From contig VXQZ01000001.1 of NCBI GenBank assembly GCA_009838735.1, positions 1 to 64,000 on the forward strand: 64,000 bases of DNA, read 5' to 3'. This DNA comes from Chloroflexota bacterium. Its GTDB lineage: Bacteria; Chloroflexota; Dehalococcoidia; Bin125. Below, one piece after another: positions 34,646 through 44,923 of this stretch. The translations under genes were made by a program, and so were the position numbers. The notes below the pieces were generated by a model, which saw only the letters and a list, made by a program, of their open reading frames with translations, had not been told where the DNA came from and did no database searches. Numbering within the stretch: the first letter of the stretch is position 1; each line of letters opens with the position of its first letter.

Positions 34646-36241
34646 ATGACCCAGGCTATTGAGATCAGCACCCCGGACGGCGTGGAGGTCGTCGGAGCAC
34701 TCCAGGAGGGCTTCGACGAGATTTTGACCGAAGAGGCGCTCGCGTTCGTCGCGGGCTTGCACCGCGCCTTCAACGCGCGCCGGCACGAGTTGCTGCAGCG
34801 ACGCGACGAGCGACAGGTTGAGTTTGACAACGGCGCGCTGCCCGACTTCCTCTCCGACACAGAAGAGGTCCGCTTTGGCTCCTGGGAAGTCGCCCCGACG
34901 CCGGAAGACCTGCAGCAGCGCTGGGCGGAGATCACTGGTCCGGTCGACCGCAAGATGATGATCGGCGCGCTGAACTCCGGCGCCGACGCGTTCATGGCCG
35001 ACTTTGAGGACGCGCTGTCGCCGACCTGGGACAACATCGTCAATGGCCAGATCAATGCCCGCGACGCCGTCCGCCGCGAGATTACGTTCGAGAACCCCGA
35101 CGGTTCGGTGCGCACGCTGAATGAGAAGATCGCCACGCTGCTGATCCGGCCACGGGGCTGGCACCTGGACGAGAAGCACGTGCTGGTCGACGGCGAGCCG
35201 ATCTGCGCTTCGCTGTTCGACTTCGGCATGTACATGTTCCACAACGCGGCCGAGCGGGTGGCTCGGGGCACGGGTCCCTACTTCTACCTACCCAAGCTGG
35301 AGTCGCACCTCGAAGCGCGGCTCTGGAACGACGCGTTCGTCAAGGCGCAGGACGATCTTGGCGTGCCCCAGGGCAGCATCCGCGCGACGGTGCTGATTGA
35401 GACGTTGCCGGCCGCCTTCGAGATGGAAGAGATCCTCTACGAGCTGCGCAACCACTCGGCCGGGCTCAACGCCGGGCGCTGGGACTACATCTTCTCGGCC
35501 GTCAAGCGCTTCAAGTCGCAGCCGACCTTCACCCTGCCCGACCGCGTGCAGGTGACGATGACGACTCCGTTCATGCGCGCGTACACCGAGTTGCTGGTTC
35601 GCACCTGTCACAAGCGGGGAGCGCATGCGATGGGTGGCATGGCCGCGTTCATTCCCTCGCGCCGCGACCCCGAGATCAACGAGATTGCCCTGACCGGCGT
35701 CCGCGCCGACAAAGAGCGCGAGTCGACCGACGGCTTCGACGGCACCTGGGTCGCGCACCCGGACCTGGTTAACGTCGCCCGCGACATCTTCGAGAAGAAC
35801 CTCAACGGCGCGCGCAACCAGCGTGAGCGGATGCGCGAAGACGTCGAGGTCAGCGCCGGCGAGCTGGTCTCGCTGGACGAATCCGGCGGCACGGTCTCCG
35901 AGGCCGGATTGCGGGCGAACATCTCGGTGGCGCTGCAGTACATCAACAGCTGGCTCAACGGCGTGGGCGCGGCGGGGATCAACAACCTGATGGAAGACGC
36001 CGCCACGGCGGAGATTTCCCGCGGTCAGATCTGGCAGTGGATTCGTCACGAGGCCGAACTCGACGACGGCCGCTCGGTGACCTCGGAGCTGTACGAGTCG
36101 CTGCGCGACGAAGAGCTCGCGTCGCTCGGCGGGTCCGGGGAATCGCGCTTTGGCGACGCCGTTGAGATTCTCGACCAGCTCGTGCTCAACGACGAGTTCA
36201 CCGAGTTCCTCACTCTGCCGGCGTATGAGTATCTCGACTAG
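34646..36241 (+). CDS. aceB: Malate synthase (isoform A type)
   Basis: About 531 residues, the normal length of malate synthase A. Conserved parts include [83 protein letters not shown] and [15 protein letters not shown], ending [12 protein letters not shown]. It condenses glyoxylate and acetyl-CoA to malate. The start at 34646 was chosen because the upstream open frame is not family-like. It is followed by isocitrate lyase, a classic glyoxylate shunt pair. Confidence 0.95.
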   Translation: MTQAIEISTPDGVEVVGALQEGFDEILTEEALAFVAGLHRAFNARRHELLQRRDERQVEFDNGALPDFLSDTEEVRFGSWEVAPTPEDLQQRWAEITGPVDRKMMIGALNSGADAFMADFEDALSPTWDNIVNGQINARDAVRREITFENPDGSVRTLNEKIATLLIRPRGWHLDEKHVLVDGEPICASLFDFGMYMFHNAAERVARGTGPYFYLPKLESHLEARLWNDAFVKAQDDLGVPQGSIRATVLIETLPAAFEMEEILYELRNHSAGLNAGRWDYIFSAVKRFKSQPTFTLPDRVQVTMTTPFMRAYTELLVRTCHKRGAHAMGGMAAFIPSRRDPEINEIALTGVRADKERESTDGFDGTWVAHPDLVNVARDIFEKNLNGARNQRERMREDVEVSAGELVSLDESGGTVSEAGLRANISVALQYINSWLNGVGAAGINNLMEDAATAEISRGQIWQWIRHEAELDDGRSVTSELYESLRDEELASLGGSGESRFGDAVEILDQLVLNDEFTEFLTLPAYEYLD

Positions 36242-36289
36242 ACGCTGAGAGCGAAACAGGACAGAGTGAGCGAATCCCCAACCACAGGC

Positions 36290-36319
36290 ATCACGGCTTG
36301 ACAGCCGCAACGACGTGAT
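36290..36319 (+). other. Stem-loop between aceB and aceA
   Basis: CGGCT-tgac-AGCCG (36294-36307) is nested in an outer ATCACG (36290-36295)/CGTGAT (36314-36319) repeat in the 120-bp gap between the two shunt genes. It could stabilise or separate the two messages; no T-tract is present. Confidence 0.4.
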
Positions 36320-36361
36320 CCGACGCCAGGGATCGGACACGGACAGCCACGGAGGACCCAG

Positions 36362-37690
<1,329 letters not shown>

Positions 37691-37699
37691 ACTCACTGC

Positions 37700-40306
37700 G
37701 TGCGACGGCTGCTGGCCCCGGCTCTTTCCTGTCTGATTGCAGTTGCCTGTGCTGTCGGGCTGAGCGTTGCGTTCGCGGATGACGGCGAGCCGTCGCTGCC
37801 CGAGTCGGTCACCACGACGCTTCAGCCTGGGGACAACCGGATTGGCTGGGTGGCGGAGCGCATGTCCGCGGAGGACCTGTTTGCGCGGCTGCCTCAGGTC
37901 GTGCTGGTCTACACCTGGAATGCCGATTCTGGTCGCTACGAGATCGCTGCGCCTCGGCTGCCTCGGCGCTACTGGACGATTCGGTTCCTGGAGCCGGGGC
38001 AGGGATACGTCCTGCGGGTCGGCGGGCCGGGCGACGTTGAGTGGCAACGGTCGGTGCTGCCCGCGAGCGGCCTGGTCAGTCTGCGCAGCGGGCTCAACTG
38101 GTCGGCCTGGGCTGGTCGGGACGATGCAAGTATCGCGGACGTGGCCAGAGGGATCGGCAGTTCGCTGCTGTCGATCCGTTCGGGCGATCTGATCTATGAC
38201 CCCTCTGTGCCCGGGTCCATGGACGATTGGCCGGCTGTGCAGCGGGGCGATGCGCTGGAAATCAGCGTGAGCCGCGATGTCAACTGGCTCCAACCGACGT
38301 TCGTCATGCCCCAGATTCACTATGCCGGCAACGTCGATCACGGTGTGCGCCGTCTGATTGAGCGCGATCTGGAGGCAACGCTGGAATACAGCGCCACAGA
38401 ACTCGGTGTCCAGGCCGACCCGTCTTCGCTCGTGGTTGTCGTCGCCGGCGACGCGAAGTCGGCGCACGACAAGACCACTGAACTGGGCCACCCATGGGAA
38501 TGGGAGTCGTTCCGGAACTTCTGGCAACGGGCTGGTGGTTGGTACAGCAGTGATCAGGATGCGTTCTACCTGAAGAGCAGCACGTGGGAGGGATCCAGCA
38601 GCGGGCGCTACCACTTTGGTCGCTACGTGGTCCTGCACGAGTACATTCATGCGTTGCAGTTCCAGCTGATGGGCGCCGACATCGTTGATTTGGACTGGAT
38701 GCTCGAAGGCTCCGCCAACTGGTTCGACAGCGATCTCGCGACCCAGGATCGCAACGGCTATCCGCTCAGCAGGAGGCTGATCGACGCGCTCAACCTGGCT
38801 TCGAAGGGTCCGCCGCTTGAGGAGATTGAGTCGGCCAACGATACCTGGCAGTACTCGTTCGGCCTGGTCGCTGCCGATCTGCTGATCGAGCGCGCGGGCA
38901 AAAGCGCTGCGCTCGACTTCTATCGCGTATTGGCCCCCGGCAGAGCGGGGCCCGGTGGCCGCTGGGAGACCCGGCCTACCGTGCGCAGCGCCTTCGCGGC
39001 TGCCTTTGGACTGTCCCTCGAAGAGTTCTACGACGAGTTTGAGGCGCTGATGACCAAGCGCCGCGGCAGCGCCAAACGCCGGCCCGCGGGAAACGAGTTC
39101 GCGCTCGCGGGGACAATCGTCAACACCGACGGCACGCCGCGGGTGGGCGCGTCGCTGGAGGCAAGGGAGTACCAAGACGGTGTTCCGGCCGGTTGGGATC
39201 GTCGAGCGAGGTCGAGTGAAGACGGAACCTTCGAACTCTTCGTCCGCAGACGGGCCGACTACCGTGTCTGGGTCGAGCTTGGAGACGACTACTGGAACTG
39301 TCAGTTTTGGTGGTCGGAGAGCAGCGATGCGGCGAGGCCGTCCGATGACGAGGCCAGCCTGATCGAAATCGGCAGCAGTCAACCTGAACCGATCGCGATC
39401 ACCGTCGACGCTGATCAATGCCGTTGGCGCATCACGGGAGCATTGTCCGGTCCAGACGGTCAGCCGCTGGCCGGCATCGAAGTCCAGGCCCAGAGGGAAG
39501 GCAGCACGACCTCGATCAGAACCGAAGTCGACGGCTCGTTCACATTCGTTGCGAGCCGGCCTGCCTCTTACCAACTCTCTGCCGACCTGGGCGGATGCCG
39601 TCTCTATTGGAACGCGGATGCTCCAGCCTGGACCGAGGATCAAGCCGGGACGCTCGAGGTGACCAGCCGGGACATCGCCGGCATTCGATTCCAGGCCGAA
39701 GATGATCCGTGCAAGCGGATCACTGGATGGTTGCTCGATTCGAATGGCGAGGGAATCAAGAACGTCGACGTTAACGCCGTTGCCGATGACCATCGAGCCA
39801 TGGATCCTACGGATTCAACGGGCAGATTCAGCATCGCGCTGACGGAGGCGGGAGTCTATGGCCTGGAAGCCTGGATCAACGGGTGTTTCCTGTACTACGG
39901 GAACGACGGGGCCACAGGGACGTTGCGCGAACGGAAGACTGTCAGTGTGACAGAGCACGATGTGTCCGGCCTGCTGTTCCAACTCCAGCCAGACATGTGC
40001 ACCCTGCGCATCTCCGGCAGGCTTCTCAACGCCGATGGCACTCCGAGGACGGATAACTGGGTCGGTGCCAGCGGGGAATCCGGCAGAGGCGCTGATTGGC
40101 CGGCCGAGGACGGGACGTTCTCCTTCGCGGTTCCCGGTCCGGGGGTCTACGACATGTCGGTCGCCGTCGACGGATGCGAAATCTACTACGTCGGCAATGG
40201 CAAGACCGGAGCCAAGAGCGAGCGCCGCTCCTTCAACATCACCCGCTCCGACATCACCGGGATCGAATTCCGCCTGCCCGAGGCTCCCGCCTCTGTCTGC
40301 AACTGA
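37700..40306 (+). CDS. Secreted gluzincin-like zinc metallopeptidase with C-terminal regulatory-domain repeats
   Basis: An 868-residue exported protein, GTG start 9 bp after aceA. A signal peptide covers about residues 1-26 (LLAPALSCLIAVACAVGLSV). After a beta-rich region (about 30-200) comes a peptidase domain: HEYIH at residues 313-317 (HExxH) and the third zinc ligand in EGSANWF at residue 336, the spacing of gluzincins. From about residue 470 four carboxypeptidase-regulatory-like beta domains follow, each built on a GTIVNTDGTP/GRLLNADGTP-type turn and separated by conserved Cys residues that could form disulfides. The substrate is unknown; it probably acts outside the cell. Confidence 0.8.
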   Translation: MRRLLAPALSCLIAVACAVGLSVAFADDGEPSLPESVTTTLQPGDNRIGWVAERMSAEDLFARLPQVVLVYTWNADSGRYEIAAPRLPRRYWTIRFLEPGQGYVLRVGGPGDVEWQRSVLPASGLVSLRSGLNWSAWAGRDDASIADVARGIGSSLLSIRSGDLIYDPSVPGSMDDWPAVQRGDALEISVSRDVNWLQPTFVMPQIHYAGNVDHGVRRLIERDLEATLEYSATELGVQADPSSLVVVVAGDAKSAHDKTTELGHPWEWESFRNFWQRAGGWYSSDQDAFYLKSSTWEGSSSGRYHFGRYVVLHEYIHALQFQLMGADIVDLDWMLEGSANWFDSDLATQDRNGYPLSRRLIDALNLASKGPPLEEIESANDTWQYSFGLVAADLLIERAGKSAALDFYRVLAPGRAGPGGRWETRPTVRSAFAAAFGLSLEEFYDEFEALMTKRRGSAKRRPAGNEFALAGTIVNTDGTPRVGASLEAREYQDGVPAGWDRRARSSEDGTFELFVRRRADYRVWVELGDDYWNCQFWWSESSDAARPSDDEASLIEIGSSQPEPIAITVDADQCRWRITGALSGPDGQPLAGIEVQAQREGSTTSIRTEVDGSFTFVASRPASYQLSADLGGCRLYWNADAPAWTEDQAGTLEVTSRDIAGIRFQAEDDPCKRITGWLLDSNGEGIKNVDVNAVADDHRAMDPTDSTGRFSIALTEAGVYGLEAWINGCFLYYGNDGATGTLRERKTVSVTEHDVSGLLFQLQPDMCTLRISGRLLNADGTPRTDNWVGASGESGRGADWPAEDGTFSFAVPGPGVYDMSVAVDGCEIYYVGNGKTGAKSERRSFNITRSDITGIEFRLPEAPASVCN

Positions 40307-40332
40307 CCTGGAGCCGCCGCAAGTGGAGGCGC

Positions 40333-41238
40333 TCAGTCGCTGCCGCGGAGGCGGGGGTCGAAGATGTCTCGGAGGGAGTCGCCGAGCAGGTTGAAGCCGA
40401 GTACGGCGAGGGTGATGGCGACGCCGGGGAAAATGCTCAGGTGGGTGTGCTGCCAGTAGTCTCTGGATTCGACCAGCATGCGGCCCCAGGAGGGGTTGGG
40501 CGGCGGGACGCCGAGGGCGAGGAATGAGAGCGCACCCTCGAACAGGATCGCGCCGCCCAACAAGGTGGTGACGTAGATCAGCAGCGGCGGGCCGATGTTG
40601 GGCAGCACGTGCCGCCAGAGAATGCGGAACGGCGCCACGCCGATGACGCGTGCAGCCTCGACATAGGCTGCGCCCAGCGTCGCCAGGGTCGAGGCCCGCA
40701 CGATCCGGATCATGCCCAGGGTGAAGATGATCCCCATGCCCAGTGCGATCGACTGCCAGTTGCGCCCCGTCACCTGCGCCAAGAGCAACAGCAACACGAG
40801 CCCGGGGAAGGCCAGCAGCATGTCGAGCACGCGCTGCGACAGCAGATCGAACAACCCGGCCGCGTAGGCCGAGGTCATACCCAGGACCAGGGCGAAGCCG
40901 ACCCCGATCGCCATTGCGGTCAAGGCCAACGTGATTGAGAGCCGGGCGCCCGCGACCACGCGCGCGAAGTAATCTCGGCCGAGATCGTCGGTGCCGAACC
41001 AGTACTCGCCGCCGGGTGCGGCCAGGATGTTCGGGGAGAGCTTGGTCGGATCCCCGGCGATCAGCGGGCCGAAGGCGGCGAGCGCGATCATCAGGATCAC
41101 GATCAACAGCCCGAACGCGCCCAGGGGATGCTGCCGCAGCAGCCGCCGGAGGCGACGGCCCAGCGGCGGCCGCACCAGCAGACCGTACTCATCGAAGACG
41201 GCCGCGCCCGGCTGTTGAGTGGGTTGGGCGGCGCTCAC
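40333..41238 (-). CDS. ABC transporter permease, DppC/OppC type
   Basis: A 301-residue inner-membrane permease. It has an N-terminal cytosolic tail, one early helix, the GTDDLGRDYFARVVAGAR signature, and the EAA loop around EAARVIGVAPFRILWRHVLPN. The C-terminus ends DIFDPRLRGSD as usual. The GTG start overlaps the stop of the DppB-type gene by 4 bases. Together they form the channel of a peptide/nickel-type (PepT) importer. No ATPase gene follows, as a converging peptidase gene begins its end 27 bp away. Confidence 0.9.
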   Translation of the reverse strand: MSAAQPTQQPGAAVFDEYGLLVRPPLGRRLRRLLRQHPLGAFGLLIVILMIALAAFGPLIAGDPTKLSPNILAAPGGEYWFGTDDLGRDYFARVVAGARLSITLALTAMAIGVGFALVLGMTSAYAAGLFDLLSQRVLDMLLAFPGLVLLLLLAQVTGRNWQSIALGMGIIFTLGMIRIVRASTLATLGAAYVEAARVIGVAPFRILWRHVLPNIGPPLLIYVTTLLGGAILFEGALSFLALGVPPPNPSWGRMLVESRDYWQHTHLSIFPGVAITLAVLGFNLLGDSLRDIFDPRLRGSD

Positions 41239-42197
41239 TGGAACCGGACCCGAGGATCGAAGACGGCGTAGCTGAGGTCCACGGCCAGGTTGATGAGCAC
41301 GAAGGCCGTGCCGAAGAACAGCATCCAGAGCTGCACCACGGGTAGGTCGTTCGCGAAGATGGACTGGACGAGCAAGCGGCCCATGCCCGGCAGACCGAAG
41401 ATCTGCTCGACGATCACCGAGCCCGCGACGCCGTCGGCAAAGACCAGGCCGATCAGCGTGATTAGGGGGATCATGGCGTTGCGCAGCGCGTGGCGCATGA
41501 CCACGATGCGGCCGGAGACGCCCTTGGCCTGGGCCGTGCGCACGTAATCCTGGCGCAGCACTTCCAGCATCTCCGAGCGTGCCAGCCGTCCCAGCACCGC
41601 CGCGCCCGACAGCGCCGCGACCGCCGCCGGCACGATCATCTGGATCAGGTTGGTGCCCGGACTCACCCAGAGCTGCTCGTAGGGGGCGGGCAGCGCATAG
41701 CGCCAGAGCACGAGCGGGATTAACACGACCAACGTGGCCAGCCAGAAGTTGGGGATGGCGAGGAAGAGCACCGTGACGAAGCGGATGCCGTAGTCGTCGG
41801 GCCGGTTGCGGCGCACGGCCGACCAGATCCCCGTTCCAATCCCGATCGGGATGTACAGCAACAGCGTCAGGAAGAGCAGTTGAGCCGTGACGGGCATGCG
41901 CCGGGCGAAGGTGTCCATGATGGACTCCCGCGTCAGCCAGGAGGTGCCGAAATCGCCGGTGAGGACCTGTCCGACCCAGTTCACGTACTGCACGTGGACC
42001 GGCCTGTCGAGCCCGAAATGCGCCTCCAACGCGGCGCGCTGCTCCGGGTCGGCGCTCGCCGAGGCGCCCATGGTGTTGCTCAGGCGCGCGTCGACCACCG
42101 ATCCCGGCACGAGCCGAACCAAACCGAACGAGAACACTGATAGCAGAAGCACGGTGACCGGCAGCAGCAGCAACCGTCGAATGACGTAGGTGCGCAT
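41235..42197 (-). CDS. ABC transporter permease, DppB/OppB type
   Basis: A 320-residue permease starting MRTYVIRRLLLLPVTVLLLS, with the early-loop conserved LDRPVHVQYVNWVGQVLTGDFGTSW. The EAA loop is DYVRTAQAKGVSGRIVVMRHALRN, and the C-terminus LAVDLSYAVFDPRVRF. Six membrane helices are apparent. It pairs with the DppC-type protein; the binding protein is encoded upstream on the same strand across a repeat-filled 200-bp gap. Confidence 0.92.
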   Translation of the reverse strand: MRTYVIRRLLLLPVTVLLLSVFSFGLVRLVPGSVVDARLSNTMGASASADPEQRAALEAHFGLDRPVHVQYVNWVGQVLTGDFGTSWLTRESIMDTFARRMPVTAQLLFLTLLLYIPIGIGTGIWSAVRRNRPDDYGIRFVTVLFLAIPNFWLATLVVLIPLVLWRYALPAPYEQLWVSPGTNLIQMIVPAAVAALSGAAVLGRLARSEMLEVLRQDYVRTAQAKGVSGRIVVMRHALRNAMIPLITLIGLVFADGVAGSVIVEQIFGLPGMGRLLVQSIFANDLPVVQLWMLFFGTAFVLINLAVDLSYAVFDPRVRFQ

Positions 42198-42398
42198 CGG
42201 CGTTGGCCTCCTGCCGCCCCGATCAGGGGAGAGCCCTCGGTTCTTTTCTCCCCCCGCGCCAGCGGGGGGAGATGCCGAAGGCAGAGGGGGGTTCCCTCCG
42301 GAAGCAGCTACGGGGAGCCCCCCCTTCAGTCCCTACGGGACAGCTTCCCCCCAGAGGGGGGGAAGCGAGGATGCGTGGGGGAGGTCTTTCCGACCCCG
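42198..42398. repeat. Cluster of palindromic repeats, family B
   Basis: The gap between the binding-protein and permease genes is filled with hairpins. 42249-42291 is a full family B unit: CCCCCCGCG...AGCGGGGGG then GATGCCGAAGGCAGAGGGGGG. 42342-42365 is GCTTCCCCCC-aga-GGGGGGGAAGC, and TCCCTACGGGA lies between. It may attenuate downstream permease expression relative to the binding protein. Confidence 0.65.
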
Positions 42399-44273
42399 CT
42401 AGACGCCGGGCTTGCCCTCGAACCACGACCGGTACCACCGATAGGTGGCAGCGGTTTGCATGTTGGTCGGGCCATAGCCCTTGAGCCAGGGACGGTGGCC
42501 GACGACCGGCCGGCCCCAGCTGCAGTAGAGCTGGGGATTGTGCCGGTCGAGCAGCTTGGTCTGGATCTCGTCGTAGATCGGCCGTCGGTTCTCGAGGCCG
42601 AGGGTGGATCGTCCCTGTTCCAGCAGTGCGTCGATCTCGGGGTCCGAGAACTCGCCGAAGTTGCGCCCGCCCCCGCTGTGGCTGAGTCCGTAGAGGATGT
42701 CGGGGTCGAACGCGCCCCCGAGGCCCTGGTAGGTGAGGGTGAACTCCCCCGCCGCTCGCTTGGGGTTGTTCTCCGAGTCGGGCTGCTCCTGGACTGCGAC
42801 CTCGAAGCCGATTTCCGCGAAGTTCTGCTGCATCACCTCGGCGTACGGGGTTCCGTAGCCAGCAGCGGCGGTCATCGGCGGCGCGCTGGCCGGGTCGTAG
42901 CCGCTGGCGTCGAGCAGCCGCCGACCCTCGGCCAGGTCCTCCTCGCGCTGGGCGCCGGAGCGGTAGCCGGGCAGTTGGCGCAGTTCGTCCGGGGTCCAGG
43001 CGTATGCGCCGATCGCGTGGGAGATCGGTCCGCCGATTTCCGTCACGCCTTGAGTCGTCACGAGGAGCTGTTCCCGGTCGGTGGCGAGGTGCAGGGCGGT
43101 GCGCACACGCGGGTCGGTGTAGGGCTCGACCTTGGTATGGAAGTGGACCGCCACCCAGTTCCAGGTCGCGTTCATGGGCACTTCGACGAGGTTCTCCTCG
43201 CCGACTTGGCCCCGCACGGCCTCGTTCTCCGCCGGGAAGCCCAGCCACGGAAAAAAGAGCATGTCCGCATCGCCGGCGACGTACTGCGCGGCCCGGTACG
43301 CCCCGTCGAAATTCCAGTTCCCCCGCAGCCCGTCGAAGTAGGGGAGCCCGTCGCGGAAGTAGTTGGGGTTGCGTTCCAGCACGGTTTCGACATCGGCCTC
43401 CCGGGAGACCATCTGCATGCCGCCGGTGCCGATGGCGGCCGCGGCGTCGCCGGCAATGGCGTCGTCGCCGAAGGCCTCGACCACGTCGCGCGCGATCATC
43501 AGCATCTGGATCTCGCCGACGGCGGTGATCATCGGCGCGAACACCTCCCCGAGCCTGAGGCGCAGGGTGAGGTCGTCGGTGACCTCGAACTGGTCGACGG
43601 CGGCGAAGCGGTCTCGCTAGATGAACTCGGGGTTGTCCTGGCCGAAGCGCTGGAGTCCGAAGGACGCGTCCTCGGCGACGAACTGGCGGCCGTTCAGCGG
43701 GGGCTTGTCCTGCCAGTACACGTTCGGCTTGATGTTGTAGACGAAGGTGACGTCGTCGACGACCTCGGGCAACTCCGCCATCGCCGAGGTGAGCACCCCG
43801 CCCTCATCCATGTAGTTGAGGTGGTCGTAGATCGGGAAGATGCTGCTGTCGAGGCCGCCGTGGTCGGCGATGGCCGGGTCGAGGATGCCGCCGTCGAAGG
43901 CGAAGTACGTGATGATGCCGCCGCGTTTTGGATCGCTGTCGGCGGCCTGGGCGGCGGCTTGCTCCGCATCCTGTTGCTCTTCGGCGGTCGCGGTCTGAGC
44001 CTGTTGCTGCTGTACCTGTTGTTCGGCCTGTTGCTCGGCCTGCTCCTGCTGCATCGACTGTTGCTGGGCCTGCTGCGCCGACTGTTGCTGCTGGTCCTGC
44101 TGCTGCGCAACCTGCGCCCCCGACGGTTGTGCGTCGTCGTCGTCATCATCGCCGCCGCAGCCGACCAGGGCCAATCCGGCGGCGCCGACCCCGGCCCGCG
44201 CCGAGGCTCGCAAGAGCGACCGCCGAGACATTTTGTTGCGCCGCATGCGCTGCCAGTAGTTTCGCGTGGTCAT
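42399..44273 (-). pseudogene. ABC transporter substrate-binding protein (DppA/OppA type) with in-frame TAG
   Basis: One frame runs from ATG 44273 (GGAG seven bases before) to 42399, broken only by a TAG at 43619-43617 (codon 219). The first part has a Tat-like RRSLLRASARAG, a lipobox LVGC (Cys39), a long Q-rich linker (about residues 50-110) and the family start DPKRGGIITYFAFDGGILDP. After the TAG the frame continues RDRFAAVDQFEVTDDLTLRL with normal SBP_bac_5 sequence for 405 codons, ending WYRSWFEGKPGV. It is a full-length family 5 binding protein (about 623 residues) with one nonsense codon. Mutation, strain variant, sequencing error or readthrough are all possible. It feeds the DppB/DppC-type permeases. 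Confidence 0.8.
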
Positions 44274-44429
44274 GCCAAGGCTCCGTCCCCAATCGCCGCC
44301 TGTGTCTTGTTTCTATCGGCGATTTCGGCGAAGCTACCCCCCCCCATGTCAAGTCGGCGGCCCACTATCGAAGCGTCTAACGCAGTCCTACTGTTCTAGT
44401 CACAGCCTGACGTCGACCCTTGTTCCGAT
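44274..44429. other. Intergenic region upstream of the binding-protein gene
   Basis: About 155 bp between the minus-strand binding-protein gene and the repeat pair. It probably contains the transporter promoter. A stretch of C residues (44338-44345) is notable; no convincing promoter boxes could be chosen by eye. Confidence 0.4.
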
Positions 44430-44549
44430 CCCCTCTCCCTGAGGGAGAGGGTTAGGGTGAGGGCCCCGCGGCGAGCGAGGACTAGGAGCCTCTAGATTGT
44501 TTGCGCCCCCCGGACCCTCACCCCAGCCCTCTCCCAGAGGGAGAGGGGG
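44430..44549. repeat. Facing pair of REP-like palindromes, family A
   Basis: 44430-44466 carries the unit in one orientation (CCCTCTCCCTGAGGGAGAGG then GTTAGGGTGAGGG), and 44515-44549 carries it in the other (CCCTCACCCCAGCC then CTCTCCCAGAGGGAGAGGG). They point away from a shared 48-bp centre. This paired layout recurs at 49864-49982. Confidence 0.7.
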
Positions 44550-44599
44550 TTGCCGGATCGGCGTATCGTGCAATGGTTGAGCAAAAGGATGCGAACTCG

Positions 44600-44854
44600 A
44601 TGAGCAAGCCCAAGCGACCGGCGCATGTTAGGAATCCTCCGATTCTGGATGCGGAAGAGATTCCATACAATCGCTCTCAAATGGGACCGGGTTCTCTCGT
44701 GCTTGAGATCGAGTTCGATCGGGAAGAGATCAATCGACTAAAGGCTCGACATCCCAGGGGGCCCCTGATTCGCTTCATCAAGCAGGCTGCCCTCTAACGA
44801 GCCGACCGCGAGGCAAGGCGCCTCGCTTCCGACGAACTCCGCGAAGCTGACTGA
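44600..44854 (+). pseudogene. Orphan antitoxin paralog truncated by a TAA
   Basis: From ATG 44600 (or 44573) the frame gives EEIPYNRSQMGPGSLVLEIE followed by an RFIKQAAL segment, then stops at TAA 44795-44797. It aligns with the antitoxin at 28464 (VEIPYDPADMGPGSFTIEV, RFIKNAAL). After the TAA the same frame continues RADREARRLASDELREAD to a TGA at 44854, aligning with EADRLAAERECEELPQTD of the intact copy. No toxin gene is upstream; a REP pair lies there instead. It looks like a decaying antitoxin, though the product up to the TAA might still fold. Confidence 0.65.
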
Positions 44855-44923
44855 CTCCGCTGCTACCCTTCAGCAGACATTTACCAACTCAATCAACCGC
44901 CTCAGCGGAGAGAGGATCGTCAC

